The notes: generated from the sequence alone by a model not told the origin. Counted from the first letter of the stretch, positions 25,701 to 34,600 are shown. The stretch: DNA of 64,000 nt from Corbicula japonica (GCA_038501625.1 JAZAYU010000123.1:1178001-1242000), one strand, 5' to 3'. Translations and numbers: made by a program.

Positions 25701-28700
25701 TTGGCTATAACTTTGCCATTTCTCTATACTTCTTCATGAAACTTTCAAATTATATTGCTTATGACAACATGCTCATTATGATGCCAAATTCTTTAGGTCA
25801 AGGTCATATTTGTTGGAGTTATGCCCCTTTTTGTACTTGGATTTTAACACGTAAACTTTATGTTGGCTATAACTTTGCCATTTCTCAATATTTATACCCC
25901 CGCTTCGAAGAAGAGGGGGGTATACTGTTTTACCCTTGTCCGTCCGTCCGTCCGTTCGTGCGTGCGTCCGTCCGTTACAAAATTTCCGTCACAGTTTTCT
26001 CAGCAACTATAACATGTAGCAGCCTGATATTTTGCATATTGCTTTATCCTATAGTCCCATGTGGTGTAAAGCAATTTCATGCTCCTTGCTCATCTACTTC
26101 CTGTTTGCCGCATATTTTTAGATTTTGTTACTATGAAGGTGCATTACATCAACCAAAAGGCATGTTAATTTTCCGTCGCAGTTTTCTAAGCAACTATAAC
26201 ATGCAGCAGCCTGATATTATGCATATTGCTTTATCCTATAGTCCCATATGGTGTAAAGCAATTTCATGCTCCTTGCTCATCTACTTCCTGTTTGCCAAAT
26301 ATTTTAGGTTTTGTTACTATAAAGGTGCATTACATCAACCAAAGGGCATGTTAATTTTCCGTCACAGTTTTCTAAGCAACTATAACATTCAGCAGCCTGA
26401 TATTATGCATAATGCTTTATCCTATAGTCCCATATGGTGTAAAGCGATTTTATGCTCTATGCTCACCTACTTCCTGTTCGATGAATACTTAGATTTTTAC
26501 ACATAGTTGACATACATGCACTATTTCCGTCACAGTTTTCTAAGCAACTATAACATGCAACAGCCTGATATTTTGCATAATGCTTTATCCTATAGTTCCT
26601 AATGGTGTAAAGCGATTTCATGCTCCTTGCTCATCTACTTCCTATTTACCGAATACTTAGATTTGTGCACATAGTTGACATACATGCACAATTTCCGTTG
26701 TAGTTTTCTAAGCAACTGAAACATGCAGCCGCCTGATATTTTGCTTATTGGTCCCATATGGTGTAAAGCGATTTTATGCTCCTTGCTCATCTACTTCCTG
26801 TTTACCGAATACTTAGATTTGTGCACATAGTTGACATACATGCACAATTTCCGTCGCAGTTTTCTAAGCAACTATAACATGCAGCAGCCTGATATTTTGC
26901 ATAATGCTTTATCCTATAGTCCCATATGGTGTAAAGCAATTTTATGCTCCTTGCTCATCTACTTCCTGTTTACCGAATACTTAGATTTGTGCACATACTT
27001 GACATTCATGCACAATTTCCGTTGTAGTTTTCTTAGCAACTGAAACATGCAGCCGCCTGATATTTTGCTTTTTGCTTTATCATATATTCCCATATGGTGT
27101 AAAGCGATTTAATGCTCCTTGCTCACCTACTTCCTGTTTACCGAATACTTAGATTTTTATATATAGATGACATACATGCACAATTTGTGTCGCATTTTAA
27201 AAAGATGCGAACATTATTTCTGTATACTCTGACAAAGCCATATTGCGGGGGTATTAATCACCTTCAGTGATAGCTCTTGTTCTTCATGAATCTTCCAAAT
27301 TATATTGCTCAAGACAACACACTCGTGATGATGAGATGTTGTTTCGGATAAGATGAAGTTATGCCCCTTTTTGAACTTGCATTTTTTTCCGACATTGTAC
27401 CAGAGGGCGACACAAGTGTTCAACTGATCACCCATCTAGGCAATCATTTTAGTCTCTACATTAATTTTGTTAACTTCCTATTCACTATCAACGCATTTTA
27501 ATTTTATTTCAGTTTTCAAACCCCGATTTCACGACACCAATCTCTGAAGTAGTAGATACTGTGATCCAACAAAGCCCCATAGATGTTAGAAGAGGTCTCT
27601 ATAAGGTAACTGCTAGGGTTGCATATCAGGAAAAATTTGATAAGGATCACTTAAAAGATTGTGTTTATTCCTTACATTAGGTTGAAACGATAAAACATTT
27701 GCTGTTATTCTGAAAATATGCTCATATGACATCAGCATTGTGCCAAAAAAGCAATCAGCCGACAAACAGTTGAAGCGCAACAGCGGTTGAAACTTGGTAG
27801 GGGAAATAACTTGGGATAAAACGGAAAGGGATCCTAATCAAATTTTGAGTAGTATTTTTGAAGAATTGGACAATTTTTTGTGTGATCATTTAGCATCATG
27901 ACTTTAATCACAATTAAATTCATACTGTTCAAAAAGAAAGGCTTTATTTATTAATTTGACAAATTAATTTGTACAAACACTTCTCCTTATTTAGATACTA
28001 TTTAAATAACAATTTATTTAACATTGAAATATAGGTTAAAACGCGGTAAGAAATATATAGGTTACAAGTTAGCTGTAGTACCACATTTTAAACCATTTGT
28101 TGTATGTTTAGAAATAGCAACAATGTATAATTTTTATTGATGAATACATGTACACATTCCATTGATCATCATGTTGCAGCAGGATGTTGTGACGATTCCT
28201 CGAGCATGATTAATTGGCACGTCTAGTACAATGTAATTGGTTTCCATGTATCATGCTATACAGTGACATCCTCCTGAATTTGTTATCTGAGTTCTTGATC
28301 TGAAAGTTGCTTAGTTTATCTCCTTTCTCCATGGGATATGGCTGTTGTTCACTGGCAAACAGTGTAAATCCAGAACAGCCAGTACATCAGTGCCGTCTTA
28401 TTCAGATCTACACTGGTTGCTTCTTGGTCAGAAATAACCTAATGAATCTTAAAGCGAAAAGTGCAGATCTTGATTAAATGGTACAGATCTGGATCTACAG
28501 TGGTTTCTCATTAAATATCAGCCCAATCCAATGGAGTAAAAAATTTAAAAAATTTAACCATGATTTTTATACTTTCAGAACATAGTGTTATCAGGAGGTT
28601 CAACAATGTTTAAAGATTTTGGCAGGAAGTTGCAGCGAGATGTGAAGAGGGTCGTAGATGCCAGATTAAAAATTAGCGAAGAATTAAGTCAAGGCCGAAT

Positions 28701-31635
28701 CAAGGTACACATCATCCTGAAATATCCAGGAGTAATGCTGGAGAAATAGTCTCCCAAATGTCCAGGACTTCTCGCCCGCCCGGCTAGCTCAGTGGATAGA
28801 GCATCGGACTGTCAATCCAGGGGTCGTGAGTTCGATCCCCAGCCGAGGCGGGAAAAATTTCTCCGTGACAATTGAACTCGGACATTGCGTCTGAGAGTCA
28901 TTTGTCCCTCACCTCTGATTCAAGTGAGGAAGCAGTCAGTCGCTTGCGGAGAAATTGGTTAGTACTGGTTAGAGACCCAGGAACACCGGTTAGGTGGACT
29001 GACCGCCGGGATATAACCAGAAAGTGTTGAAACCAGGCGTTAAACCCCAATCAAACAAACAAACAAACAATCCAGGACTTCTCCCTCTGCTTAGCCAAGG
29101 TTGACTTATCCCTAGAACTGTGTCCCTAAGACAATCCCTGAACAAACGTCCTAACCTGAATGAAAAATTCAATAACCGGAAATTTGAAAACTGTTCAATA
29201 CCTAAGCAGCTATGTTTTCTTTAGGGCCATCAAATTTTGTTTTACAAATTGTTTGGACCGTCAAAATGTCTAACACCATCCGCACTGAAATTAGCTACAT
29301 GTAGCTAATTCTTGATAGTTTGTTAAATTGAGATTGCTTTTAGTTAATTAATTACTTGATAAAGCACTTCTTTCTCTTTAAATAACTTAGTACTGCCCCT
29401 CCATTTTAAAATGCAAATTGATTGGACGGCTATTTGTTTGAATATAATAGAATCAGTTACATCAAATGAAAACTTGTCGGGTTACCTTTAGGTATAAATG
29501 GCGGGAACAGAACGAGAGCCTATATAATATACTACTCCAGTTAAGTGGACAAAACATTTTTGCAAAAGACAGGGATTTTTTTAAAATTTAAACACTCGCC
29601 AAAGATAGCCATATTTTTGTTTCTTTTGGTTTCAGCCTAAACCAATTGACGTGCAAGTGATTACACACCATATGCAGAGATATGCTGTCTGGTTTGGAGG
29701 ATCAATGTTAGCATCTACGGTAAGTCACTAAACATTTAACCCTTTCCTCCATAGACACATCATTATTGCGTGGGCGAACAGTTTAAATCCAGATCAGCCG
29801 GCACATCCATGCCGTCTGATCAGGATCTAAACTGTTTGCTTATTTAGTAATTAGGTTATTTCTGACCAAAAAGCGACCAGTGCAGATCCTGATCATACGG
29901 CACGGATACAGGGTTGGGCGGTAAATACCACCCCCGGTATTTACGAGTGGTATTTACCTGTAATTACCGCCCTGGAAAATACTCCCCAAAGTGGCAAATA
30001 CTGGAAAATACTGGCAAATACTACACAGATGAGTTTTTTCCTTAAAATTACTGCAGGAATATTAACTTAGTTGACTGTTATTAATGTTTTATCATAATAA
30101 TAATTTAATTAATTAGATATTTTAATTAAATTTCATATCAGGTGATCACTTTAAGCACTTAAAGTAAAAATAAATCTTAAAGAAATGTCTTTTTTTTTAC
30201 TTAGAACCTTACAATACAGCAGGTGAGAAATTAATTCTGGTCCACCTGTTCACTTGGCCATTGACACTTAACAAGCAAGGCCATAAGGTCTAGACTATTA
30301 AAACAACATGTTTCATACAAGGGGCTGTAATAGCCAGGGGCAACACAGGCAACAGTGTCATAAATAACATATGCAATTTGTCTAGGTCATGTAGGTGCAA
30401 GTAAATGATTGTGTATTGGTGTGACTCCAGAAAGCTGCCAAACTGGTGTTCTGTTACAGATACTTTATGGGGAAAGAAGAGATTGCCTGGTAGACAGAGA
30501 CTTCTTTTTATCTAACCTTATGTGTTATTGTATTCATGTATATTTATTGTAAGTTGTGTACATAACTTGTTTATCATTAAAATTAACCGTCTAAAAAGCT
30601 GACTCCATTATTGTTAATAATTAAAATTTGAAGTTATCCACATGCTGACTATAAGGGATACATTGTATTGTATACATTCCATGGGTGGTCAATTCAAATG
30701 GCCACTTTTTCAGTACTTAAATATTTTATTTATTATGGATAAAGTGATAAAAGTGTTAAACTTAAGTATAAATGTAATGGCAATTGATGGGTAAACTTGA
30801 AATTATCTATATGAATGATGATAATAGGTAATAAAGTATAAATTCTAGACTGGTCAATTCAATCGACCAGTATTTGCCAGTAATTGCCAGTATTTGCTGG
30901 TAAATACCGGTAAATACCGCTGGCATGGAAAATACTCATATTTGCTGGCATTTTGCCAACCCTGCACGGATATGCTGGCTGATCTGGATCTACACTGGTC
31001 GCACATGCGTAAAAATGTGTATATATGGAGGGAAGGGTTAAGGATTGGATTGCTTATCTGTTGCATTTATGAAGGTATGGAAAACATTCAGGTTTTCAAA
31101 GTGTTGGTAGAATTTGTAGTAACAGGTGTTTGAAATGGTCATTAGAACAGAAGTTTTGATAAGATAGGGTAAGACCCCTTTCTTCTTACCAGTAATTTGT
31201 TGCTAAACATTAGTGTATTTCAATGTCCTGAGTCCAGAGGTTCTGCTTATTTTAATAGTTTGAGCATCATTTCTTGTTGGCACATTTTAGTGCAAAAAAA
31301 AGTCTGAAGTACAAGACGAGTGTTAAAACTAATAGGGATGGCAGTGAGTGTTCGAATAACTGTGTACTTGATGGATCGTCCGAGTATCGAATACTAGACT
31401 GATAAAAGAAAAAAATGATATCCAACAATCCATGAAACACATTAACTTGCTCATATTCTTGATCAAAAGATGATTATTTTTTTAAGCAATTTTAAAAGCA
31501 ATCCACAAAAGTAATAAAATTGTTGATTTTCTTTTTCAGCCGGAGTTTTACCAGGTGTGCCACACAAAGGCCGACTATGACGAACATGGGCCCAGTATAT
31601 GTAGACACAATCCAGTGTTCGGTACAATGTCTTAG
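10688..31635 (+). CDS. ACTR3: Actin-related protein 3 (Arp2/3 complex), complete spliced gene
   Basis: Eleven coding exons join without a frame break: 10688-10731, 14081-14261, 18309-18419, 20218-20313, 22702-22809, 23833-23976, 24335-24508, 27513-27605, 28579-28704, 29636-29719 and 31540-31635. The product has 418 residues, the same length as human Arp3. Arp3 pairs with Arp2 in the seven-subunit Arp2/3 complex, which nucleates branched actin filaments. Visible landmarks are the first phosphate loop [13 protein letters not shown] (residues 11-23), the second loop SGDGVTH (171-177), the adenosine motif LSGGSTMF (321-328) and the C-terminus [12 protein letters not shown]. All introns have GT-AG ends and are loaded with mobile elements. 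The start is the MAGRLP typical of the family; an alternative first exon may exist at 11629. Confidence 0.97.
11629..11672 (+). CDS. ACTR3: Possible alternative first exon of Arp3
   Basis: This 44-nt stretch starts with ATG, encodes [14 protein letters not shown] plus two bases of a Gly codon, and ends at a consensus donor (GG|GTATGT). Length, phase and the last eight residues parallel exon 1 at 10688, so it can splice in frame to exon 2 (14081). At DNA level the two exons share a stretch around ATTGANAATGGNACNGGGTATG, which suggests an exon duplication. It would replace the conserved N-terminal MAGRLPAV. No acceptor is visible just upstream, so use would require its own promoter; an AT-rich TATATAATAAA lies about 15-25 bp upstream. 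It may be a genuine isoform exon or a relic. Confidence 0.5.
12129..12889. mobile_element. Non-autonomous hAT-like element with 8-bp duplication
   Basis: The termini TAGGGATT and AAACCCTA are inverted and flanked by a perfect 8-bp duplication, GTATAAGT (12121-12128 and 12890-12897). Both ends are rich in overlapping GATCGATTA/TAATCGATC palindromes. It has no transposase and sits in Arp3 intron 1. Confidence 0.8.
13098..13326. repeat. TTAA foldback MITE copy (complete)
   Basis: TTAA at both ends; termini TCCTTTACTCC and GGAGTAAAGGA; both internal hairpins present. Confidence 0.8.
13471..14022. mobile_element. Inverted-repeat element rich in ACCGAT motifs
   Basis: Imperfect inverted ends (CCCCGCTTACACAGA at the left, TCTGTGTAACTGGGG at the right) enclose a sequence with many ACCGATC/GATCGGT repeats, such as the CACCGATCGACAACCTGTCT type. 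No frame of note. The exact duplication is unclear. It ends about 60 bp before Arp3 exon 2. Confidence 0.6.
14081..14261 (+). CDS. ACTR3: Arp3 exon 2
   Basis: Residues 15-75. It completes the phosphate loop (GYTKMGYAG) and continues through the [16 protein letters not shown] and [10 protein letters not shown] segments of subdomain 1/2. Acceptor TTTACAG, donor AAG|GTATCT. Confidence 0.95.
14863..16733 (+). mobile_element. HINE-like rolling-circle element with tandem core
   Basis: It starts TAGCTCGACTATTCGAA, has a GTCGGC hexamer run (14911-14935), two core series, then the 14-bp subterminal inverted repeat TTCGAATAGTCGAG (16693-16706), a CTGTC/GACAG hairpin and the terminus AGCTCTTGT, with T on both sides of the insertion. 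The first core has three to four units of about 155 bp (TTTGGTCCATAACTT). The second has about six units of 130-150 bp (ATGGAGGGATTTCAAAATAA, GGTCAAGGTCACTGTTAC). It lies in Arp3 intron 2. Confidence 0.75.
14911..14935. repeat. GTCGGC hexanucleotide microsatellite
   Basis: About four GTCGGC units just inside the 5' end of the tandem-core element at 14863. Confidence 0.85.
16814..16875. repeat. TTAA foldback MITE fragment
   Basis: Only the right part of one hairpin arm (CTGATCTGGATCTACACTGTTC) remains next to the hAT-like MITE end. Confidence 0.5.
17154..17297. repeat. Near-perfect 144-bp palindrome (foldback MITE)
   Basis: The two 71-bp arms are reverse complements with a single mismatch around a 2-base centre at 17225-17226. 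Arm landmarks are GCCCAAGTTTATAAAACT, AGTCTCAAATCTCAAGC and CTGATTGGCTGAAATGGCG. Four other, less perfect members lie at 19527, 33525, 38362 and 47495. It is non-coding; the minus-strand frame overlapping it is incidental. Confidence 0.9.
17361..17374. promoter_or_regulatory. Consensus RFX X-box motif in Arp3 intron 2
   Basis: GTTGCCATGGTAAC fits the RFX X-box consensus GTTRCCATGGYAAC at every position. RFX factors regulate ciliary genes in animals. It is far from any visible promoter, so function is uncertain. Confidence 0.35.
17665..18092. repeat. TTAA foldback MITE copy split by a 187-bp insertion
   Basis: Left half to 17816 and right half from 18004 are the two hairpins of the family; the middle is the hAT-like MITE at 17817. 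The ends are eroded. Confidence 0.65.
17817..18003. mobile_element. 187-bp hAT-like MITE with 6-bp duplication
   Basis: The ends CAGGGCTTTTTTTC and GGAAAAAGCCCAG are imperfect inverted repeats, flanked by AGATCA at 17811-17816 and 18004-18009. It is inserted inside the foldback MITE at 17665. Confidence 0.65.
18309..18419 (+). CDS. ACTR3: Arp3 exon 3
   Basis: Residues 76-112, [20 protein letters not shown] onward to HYFLL; the WPIRHGI start is a strongly conserved Arp3/actin segment. Acceptor TATTACAG, donor CTG|GTCAGT. Confidence 0.95.
18465..19514. mobile_element. hAT-like element with 6-bp duplication
   Basis: 16-bp perfect terminal inverted repeats, CAGGGTTCTCCCCAGG and its complement, are flanked by GGCTAC (18459-18464 and 19515-19520). 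About 1.05 kb without a transposase; the interior has GCTACGC-type repeats near the left end and a GC-rich patch near the right. It lies 46 bp after Arp3 exon 3. Confidence 0.75.
19527..19627. repeat. Palindrome family member (shortened)
   Basis: CCAAGATCATAGAACT and AGTTTTATGATCTTGG arms with the GGAGACCAGTC/GACTGGTCTCC core; the centre differs from the copy at 17154. Confidence 0.7.
20218..20313 (+). CDS. ACTR3: Arp3 exon 4
   Basis: Residues 113-144, [20 protein letters not shown] then [12 protein letters not shown], the actin-fold segment that closes subdomain 1. Acceptor TTGTAG, donor CAG|GTAAGT. Confidence 0.96.
20366..20485. repeat. TTAA foldback MITE, single-hairpin copy
   Basis: Only the second hairpin (GTAGATCCTGATC ... 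GATCTGGATCTACACTGTTCGC) is present, as in other half copies. Confidence 0.65.
20906..21147. repeat. TTAA foldback MITE copy (complete)
   Basis: CCCTTTCCTCCAT and ATGGAGGAAAGGG termini between TTAA sites, with both hairpins. The hAT-like element at 21148 begins directly after its right TTAA. Confidence 0.85.
21148..22450. mobile_element. hAT-like element with possible 5-bp duplication
   Basis: 13-bp inverted ends, CAGGGTTGCCAGC and GCTGGCAACCCTG, are flanked by GTTAA on both sides. Both subterminal regions repeat GGTCAGTGAAAA/AAGTCAGGGAAA motifs. About 1.3 kb, no transposase; short frames at the ends are repeat-encoded. Confidence 0.7.
22452..22555. repeat. TTAA foldback MITE, single-hairpin copy
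   Basis: A degenerate single hairpin between TTAA sites. The intervening hAT-like element separates it from the complete copy at 20906, with which it may once have shared a TTAA. Confidence 0.55.
22702..22809 (+). CDS. ACTR3: Arp3 exon 5
   Basis: Residues 145-180, [20 protein letters not shown] then [16 protein letters not shown]; it carries the second phosphate-binding loop (SGDGVTH). Donor GTA|GTATGT. Confidence 0.96.
23445..23692. repeat. TTAA foldback MITE, reference copy of the main family
   Basis: The consensus layout is TTAA, terminal inverted repeat near CCCTTTCCTCCATA, a first hairpin (GCGACCAGTGTAGATCC ... GGATCTGCACTGGTCGC), a linker TCAGAAATAACC, a second hairpin (GTGAACAGTTTAGATCC ... 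GGATCTAAACTGTTCGC), the opposite inverted repeat ATGGAGGAAAGGG, and TTAA, about 240 bp in all. TTAA target sites with CCC...GGG ends suggest mobilisation by a piggyBac-type transposase. At least 24 full or partial copies lie between 2.1 and 48.2 kb. Confidence 0.85.
23833..23976 (+). CDS. ACTR3: Arp3 exon 6
   Basis: Residues 181-228, starting [20 protein letters not shown]; the GRD segment is conserved across actins. Acceptor TTTTCAG, donor AAG|GTAAGC. Confidence 0.96.
24335..24508 (+). CDS. ACTR3: Arp3 exon 7
   Basis: Residues 229-286 from [10 protein letters not shown] to PEIFFHPE. It includes the more variable Arp3-specific stretch around [16 protein letters not shown], where this protein differs most from vertebrate Arp3. 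Donor GAG|GTTTGT. Confidence 0.96.
25011..27413. mobile_element. Tandem-core element carrying a nested tandem-core element
   Basis: TGTCGCCCT at 25011 and AGGGCGACA at 27404-27412 form a subterminal inverted pair. A GTCC-type tract and about five 150-bp core units (ACTTTGCCATTTCTTAATAT, AGGTCAAGGTCACATTTG) follow. The core is interrupted at 25892 by the element 25893-27280 and resumes afterwards in register. The outer terminus is less clear than in the other three elements, so its ends are approximate. Confidence 0.6.
25893..27280 (+). mobile_element. HINE-like rolling-circle element, nested, with exact ends
   Basis: It starts TATACCCCCGC, with a hairpin to GGGGGGTATA, a GTCC microsatellite, about seven core units of 140-180 bp (CAGTTTTCTAAGCAACTATA, GCCTGATATTTTGC), then GCGGGGGTAT, an ATCAC/GTGAT hairpin and AGCTCTTGT. 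Removing it rejoins the outer core as CAATATT|TCTTCATG, so it inserted between two Ts without duplicating the target. The long plus-strand frame here (25736-26506) is repeat-derived, not a gene. Confidence 0.8.
27513..27605 (+). CDS. ACTR3: Arp3 exon 8
   Basis: Residues 287-317, [20 protein letters not shown] then [11 protein letters not shown]. Acceptor TTATTTCAG, donor AAG|GTAACT. Confidence 0.96.
28314..28547. repeat. TTAA foldback MITE copy, eroded
   Basis: Both hairpin arms are recognisable, ending just before the acceptor of Arp3 exon 9. Confidence 0.6.
28579..28704 (+). CDS. ACTR3: Arp3 exon 9
   Basis: Residues 318-359. [11 protein letters not shown] is the adenosine-binding motif of the actin fold; it continues through [18 protein letters not shown]. 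Donor AAG|GTACAC. Confidence 0.97.
28774..29070 (+). mobile_element. tRNA-derived SINE with 13-bp target duplication
   Basis: The head is tRNA-like, with A box (GGCTAGCTCAGTGGATAGAGC), B box (GAGTTCGATCCCC) and a CCCGCC/GGCGGG acceptor-like stem; the loop CTGTCAA gives an Asp (GTC) anticodon. A tRNA-unrelated body follows and ends in CAAA repeats. TCCAGGACTTCTC is duplicated at 28761-28773 and 29071-29083, which shows LINE-dependent retroposition. It resembles tRNA-headed SINEs widespread in molluscs; the family name needs a database check. Arp3 intron 9. Confidence 0.88.
29636..29719 (+). CDS. ACTR3: Arp3 exon 10
   Basis: Residues 360-387, [20 protein letters not shown] then GGSMLAST, a near-invariant Arp3 segment. 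Donor ACG|GTAAGT. Confidence 0.97.
29736..31041. repeat. TTAA foldback MITE copy split by a hAT-like element
   Basis: The outer termini (TTAACCCTTTCCTCCAT at the left, GGAGGGAAGGGTTAA at the right) and both hairpins are intact; the second hairpin is interrupted at CACGGATA by the element at 29909. Confidence 0.85.
29909..30964. mobile_element. hAT-like element with perfect 8-bp duplication CACGGATA
   Basis: The ends CAGGGTTGGGCGG and TTTTGCCAACCCTG are flanked by CACGGATA at 29901-29908 and 30965-30972. Subterminal GGTAAATACC and CCAGTATTTGCCAGTA repeats occupy both ends. It is 1056 bp with no transposase, inserted into an existing TTAA MITE. Confidence 0.88.
31540..31635 (+). CDS. ACTR3: Arp3 exon 11 (stop)
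   Basis: Residues 388-418, [20 protein letters not shown] then [11 protein letters not shown] and TAG. Acceptor TTTTTCAG. Confidence 0.97.
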   Translation, partial: PEFYQVCHTKADYDEHGPSICRHNPVFGTMS

Positions 31636-31796
31636 GATACCTTGATGAACTTTAGCTTCTTTATACAGTAAACTACAAGCAATGCAGGACTTAGAAATAT
31701 TCCGAAAATGTAGACATGATGCGCTGTATGGCACAGTTAAAATGTTCCCGACGATTGTACAATTAAAACATTTTTGGGTGCTTCTTAATTCAGAAA

Positions 31797-31802
31797 AATA
31801 AA
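31797..31802 (+). terminator. Probable Arp3 polyadenylation signal
   Basis: The first AATAAA after the stop codon, 162 bp downstream. Confidence 0.5.
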
Positions 31803-32027
31803 GCAATAGAGAAGAGATAAGTTTACACGTATTGAAATGCACCATGACAGATGCTTTTAGGAGACGATGTGTTAATGAAATTAAAAAGAGTGCATTGGAG
31901 TGGAAATAGTTTTTTTTATAACAATTTTCGAAATGTCTTTTTCATACATTTTAGTGTAGAATTATGGGGAGTAGTAAATTAATATTTCCAGCTCCTTGTG
32001 GCATTAAAATTTAATAAAATGGATAAT

Positions 32028-32534
32028 TTAACCCTTTACTCCATAATCACAGATTTTTCCCTTGTGCAAACAGTGTAAATCCAGATCAGCAGGCATATCA
32101 GGAATTGTCAATTGTCTGATCAGGTTTTACACTGTTTGCTTCTTGGTCAGAAATAATCCAATGAGTCCAAACCAAAAATGATCAGTATAGGTCATGATAA
32201 TGAAGCATGTATCTTCTGGCTGATCAGGATCAACACTGTTAAGGCCAGAGAAAATAAATTATTAGATTCTCATCCGGATTTTGGGAAAAAAATGGGCGGG
32301 TGGGCACTTTTTAATTTTTATTTTTTATTATCGAAATACCTTATGAAGGTATTTCGGGATGGTCTGAAACCCTTTCTGTACAGAACAGAATATGTTTTGA
32401 TTTTTTTACCAATAAATTTTTTTGGGGCCGGTGGTTTTGGACAGGGGCGGGCGGGGATGAGAATCTAAAATATTTTTTTCTCAGGCCTAATCTATTTGAT
32501 AAAAGTTACAAGTATATATGGAGGAAGAGTTTAA
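32028..32534. repeat. TTAA foldback MITE copy split by a Harbinger-like MITE
   Basis: Left part ends in AACACTGT, right part resumes at 32488 and ends GGAGGAAGAGTTTAA; the middle is the element at 32243. Confidence 0.75.
32243..32487. mobile_element. 245-bp PIF/Harbinger-like MITE with TAA duplication
   Basis: Inverted ends starting GGCCAGAGAAAATAAATT with inner TTAGATTCTCATCC are flanked by TAA at 32240-32242 and 32488-32490. It is related to the interrupted copy at 2741. Confidence 0.8.
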
Positions 32535-32544
32535 TGTTAATGGG

Positions 32545-32688
32545 TATAACCCTTTCCTCCATATATACGCATTTTTATGCATGTGCGACCAGTGTAGATC
32601 CAGATCAGCTGGCACATCCATGCCATCTGATCAGGATCTTAACTGTTCGCCCACGCAATAATGGTGTATCTATGAAGGAAAGGGATAA
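32545..32688. repeat. TTAA foldback MITE, single-hairpin copy
   Basis: Keeps the terminal repeats and one hairpin whose outer half has a GCGACCAG arm on the left but a CTGTTCGCCC arm on the right, so it looks like a deletion between the two hairpins. Confidence 0.65.
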
Positions 32689-33389
32689 CAGTCAAAATTA
32701 ATAATGTAAGGACGGTGCTTTGTATACACTTATTTCATACGATAATGTAATTTTGTTGTATCATTAATTCTTTTGTGAAGTATAATTTTCACTTGATAAA
32801 ATTGCACTTGTTTTAAAATATAATCAAATGAAATTTAATTTATATAACATAATATAACCTTTCTGCACAAAATCTGTTAAAGAAACATTAAATTTATGCA
32901 AGAATTAATGGAGCCATTTTTTGCACGAAATTGGTGAAATAATCACGCCACCTGCAGCCAGTAAATGTAAGCGTAATAAAATTGATATGCCTGTTCACGA
33001 ATATTGTGCCCTCTAGATTGGAAGCACCCGATCATGGAGTTGCATTTTCTGTCTTTTACATTTGTCATTAACAGTTTTATTTAACATCAGGACAGTTGAC
33101 CATAGAGTTGATGGCTTGGCTTCTGTAAAGGGTGATACTGTGAATTGGTCATATTTTATTTGTCATTGTTTGGTATTCACCTAAAGATCATAATCTAAAG
33201 CATTTTTTATCATTGAGATATTTAAATCAAGACCTGTATTCACATGGTGTCTAATATTTAATCTAAAAGCTTAACTTCATTAAAACTAAAAATTTTATGT
33301 TAGTCAAAATTTAATTTGCTTTTTCAACATTGCAAAAAAATGGCAATTGAAATATTTTGTTGTTATGCAGCATTTACTTCATGGATTTG

Positions 33390-33731
33390 CCTTTTATCAC
33401 ATGGGTTACCAGTTTAGAACAACTGGCACAACCTTACCATCTCATTTGGATGTACACTGATCGCTTCTTGGTCAGAAATAACCCAATAAATCTAGAGTGA
33501 ACAGGATGGACATGCCAGCTGGTCCTAAGGTTATAAAACTGAGTTTGGAAACCAGTCTCAAATCTCAAGCACCTGATTGGCTGAAACGGCGACTGGTCGC
33601 CATTTCAGCCAATCAGATGCTTTAGATTTGAGACTGGTTTCCATGCTCAGTTTTAAAACCTTGGGCACTGATCTTGATCTTCACGAGTTACCCATGGAAT
33701 AAATGCCATATCCCATGGAGTAAAGTGTTAT
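33390..33731. repeat. TTAA foldback MITE split by a palindrome element
   Basis: An eroded copy; CATGCCAGCTGG at the left and CTGATCTTGATCTTCAC at the right belong to its second hairpin and are separated by the palindrome at 33525. Confidence 0.6.
33525..33662. repeat. Palindrome family member
   Basis: Arms with GTTATAAAACTGAG and CTCAGTTTTAAAACC, core CTGATTGGCTGAAACGGCGA; several mismatches between arms. Inserted in a TTAA MITE. Confidence 0.8.
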
Positions 33732-34499
33732 TTGATTTTAGAACTTACAAAATCAATTTTAGATTAATAAAATTCAATACATTAGTTAACACTGATACAG
33801 AAACATTTTAGATCATAAAAAGTTTGTATACTTAAATGAAGCTGAATGAACAACGGCCAAGCACATTTGATATAAAGTGTTAAATACTGATTTTAAAAGC
33901 GTTAAATGCTTAAAACATATTAGTGCTAAAACTTAAAATATTATGTAGAAGATTTACAGCTATCATAATTCATAACAAATTCTTCAGCAATTATTGAGGC
34001 AAATAGTTATACATGTATTTGCTTTTTAAAAGTTCATTTACATTTTCATTGTAAGACTGATTTTGGTATGACATTCATTTTATAATTACAGTGCCTGGCC
34101 TCATTGGTGCAGTGTTATCTTTATGTATCATTATTTGGAGCAATAGCCTGTGCATATGTTCAATGTTTTGCTAACTTTTAATACCCTTTGCTAGAAAAAG
34201 TCAAAATACTAATGTTTATTCTGTGTGTTTAATATTAGCAGTGTTTTTGGCTTGTCACTTTCCAATATTGAGACATCTGTTGATGTATTTTTATGTTTCA
34301 TTGATAAAGAACAAATGTATAGTCTTTCTTGCTGTTGGCATGTATGAAACTGATTTTATCACTTAACACAAAACACAATTATTGTATTAGAGAAAAAATA
34401 CGGCACTTGATTAGTTATTGCTTTATGTGGTGGATAGGGAAACAAAATAGAATTGTGTTTTGTGACATCAGTGAAATGTCATTCAATGATGGAATTATA

Positions 34500-34600
34500 T
34501 ACATTATCAGATGGTTGACCAGTGAAGATCCAGAACAGCTGGTAAATGTGAACTGACGAGTCAGTTGATCTGCGTTCCAAACTGCTTACCCATATGATTA
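34500..34600. repeat. TTAA foldback MITE, degenerate fragment
   Basis: One hairpin (GTGAAGATCCAGAACAGCTGG and following) remains, strongly diverged. Confidence 0.45.

Noticed and set aside
25736..26506. 256-codon frame, the longest outside the retroelement
   Set aside because: It runs across the boundary of two nested tandem-core elements and encodes the repeated core units; not a gene.
28774..28850. Intact-looking tRNA-Asp (GTC) gene
   Set aside because: It is the head of a SINE: the tRNA-unrelated body, CAAA tail and 13-bp target duplication surround it.
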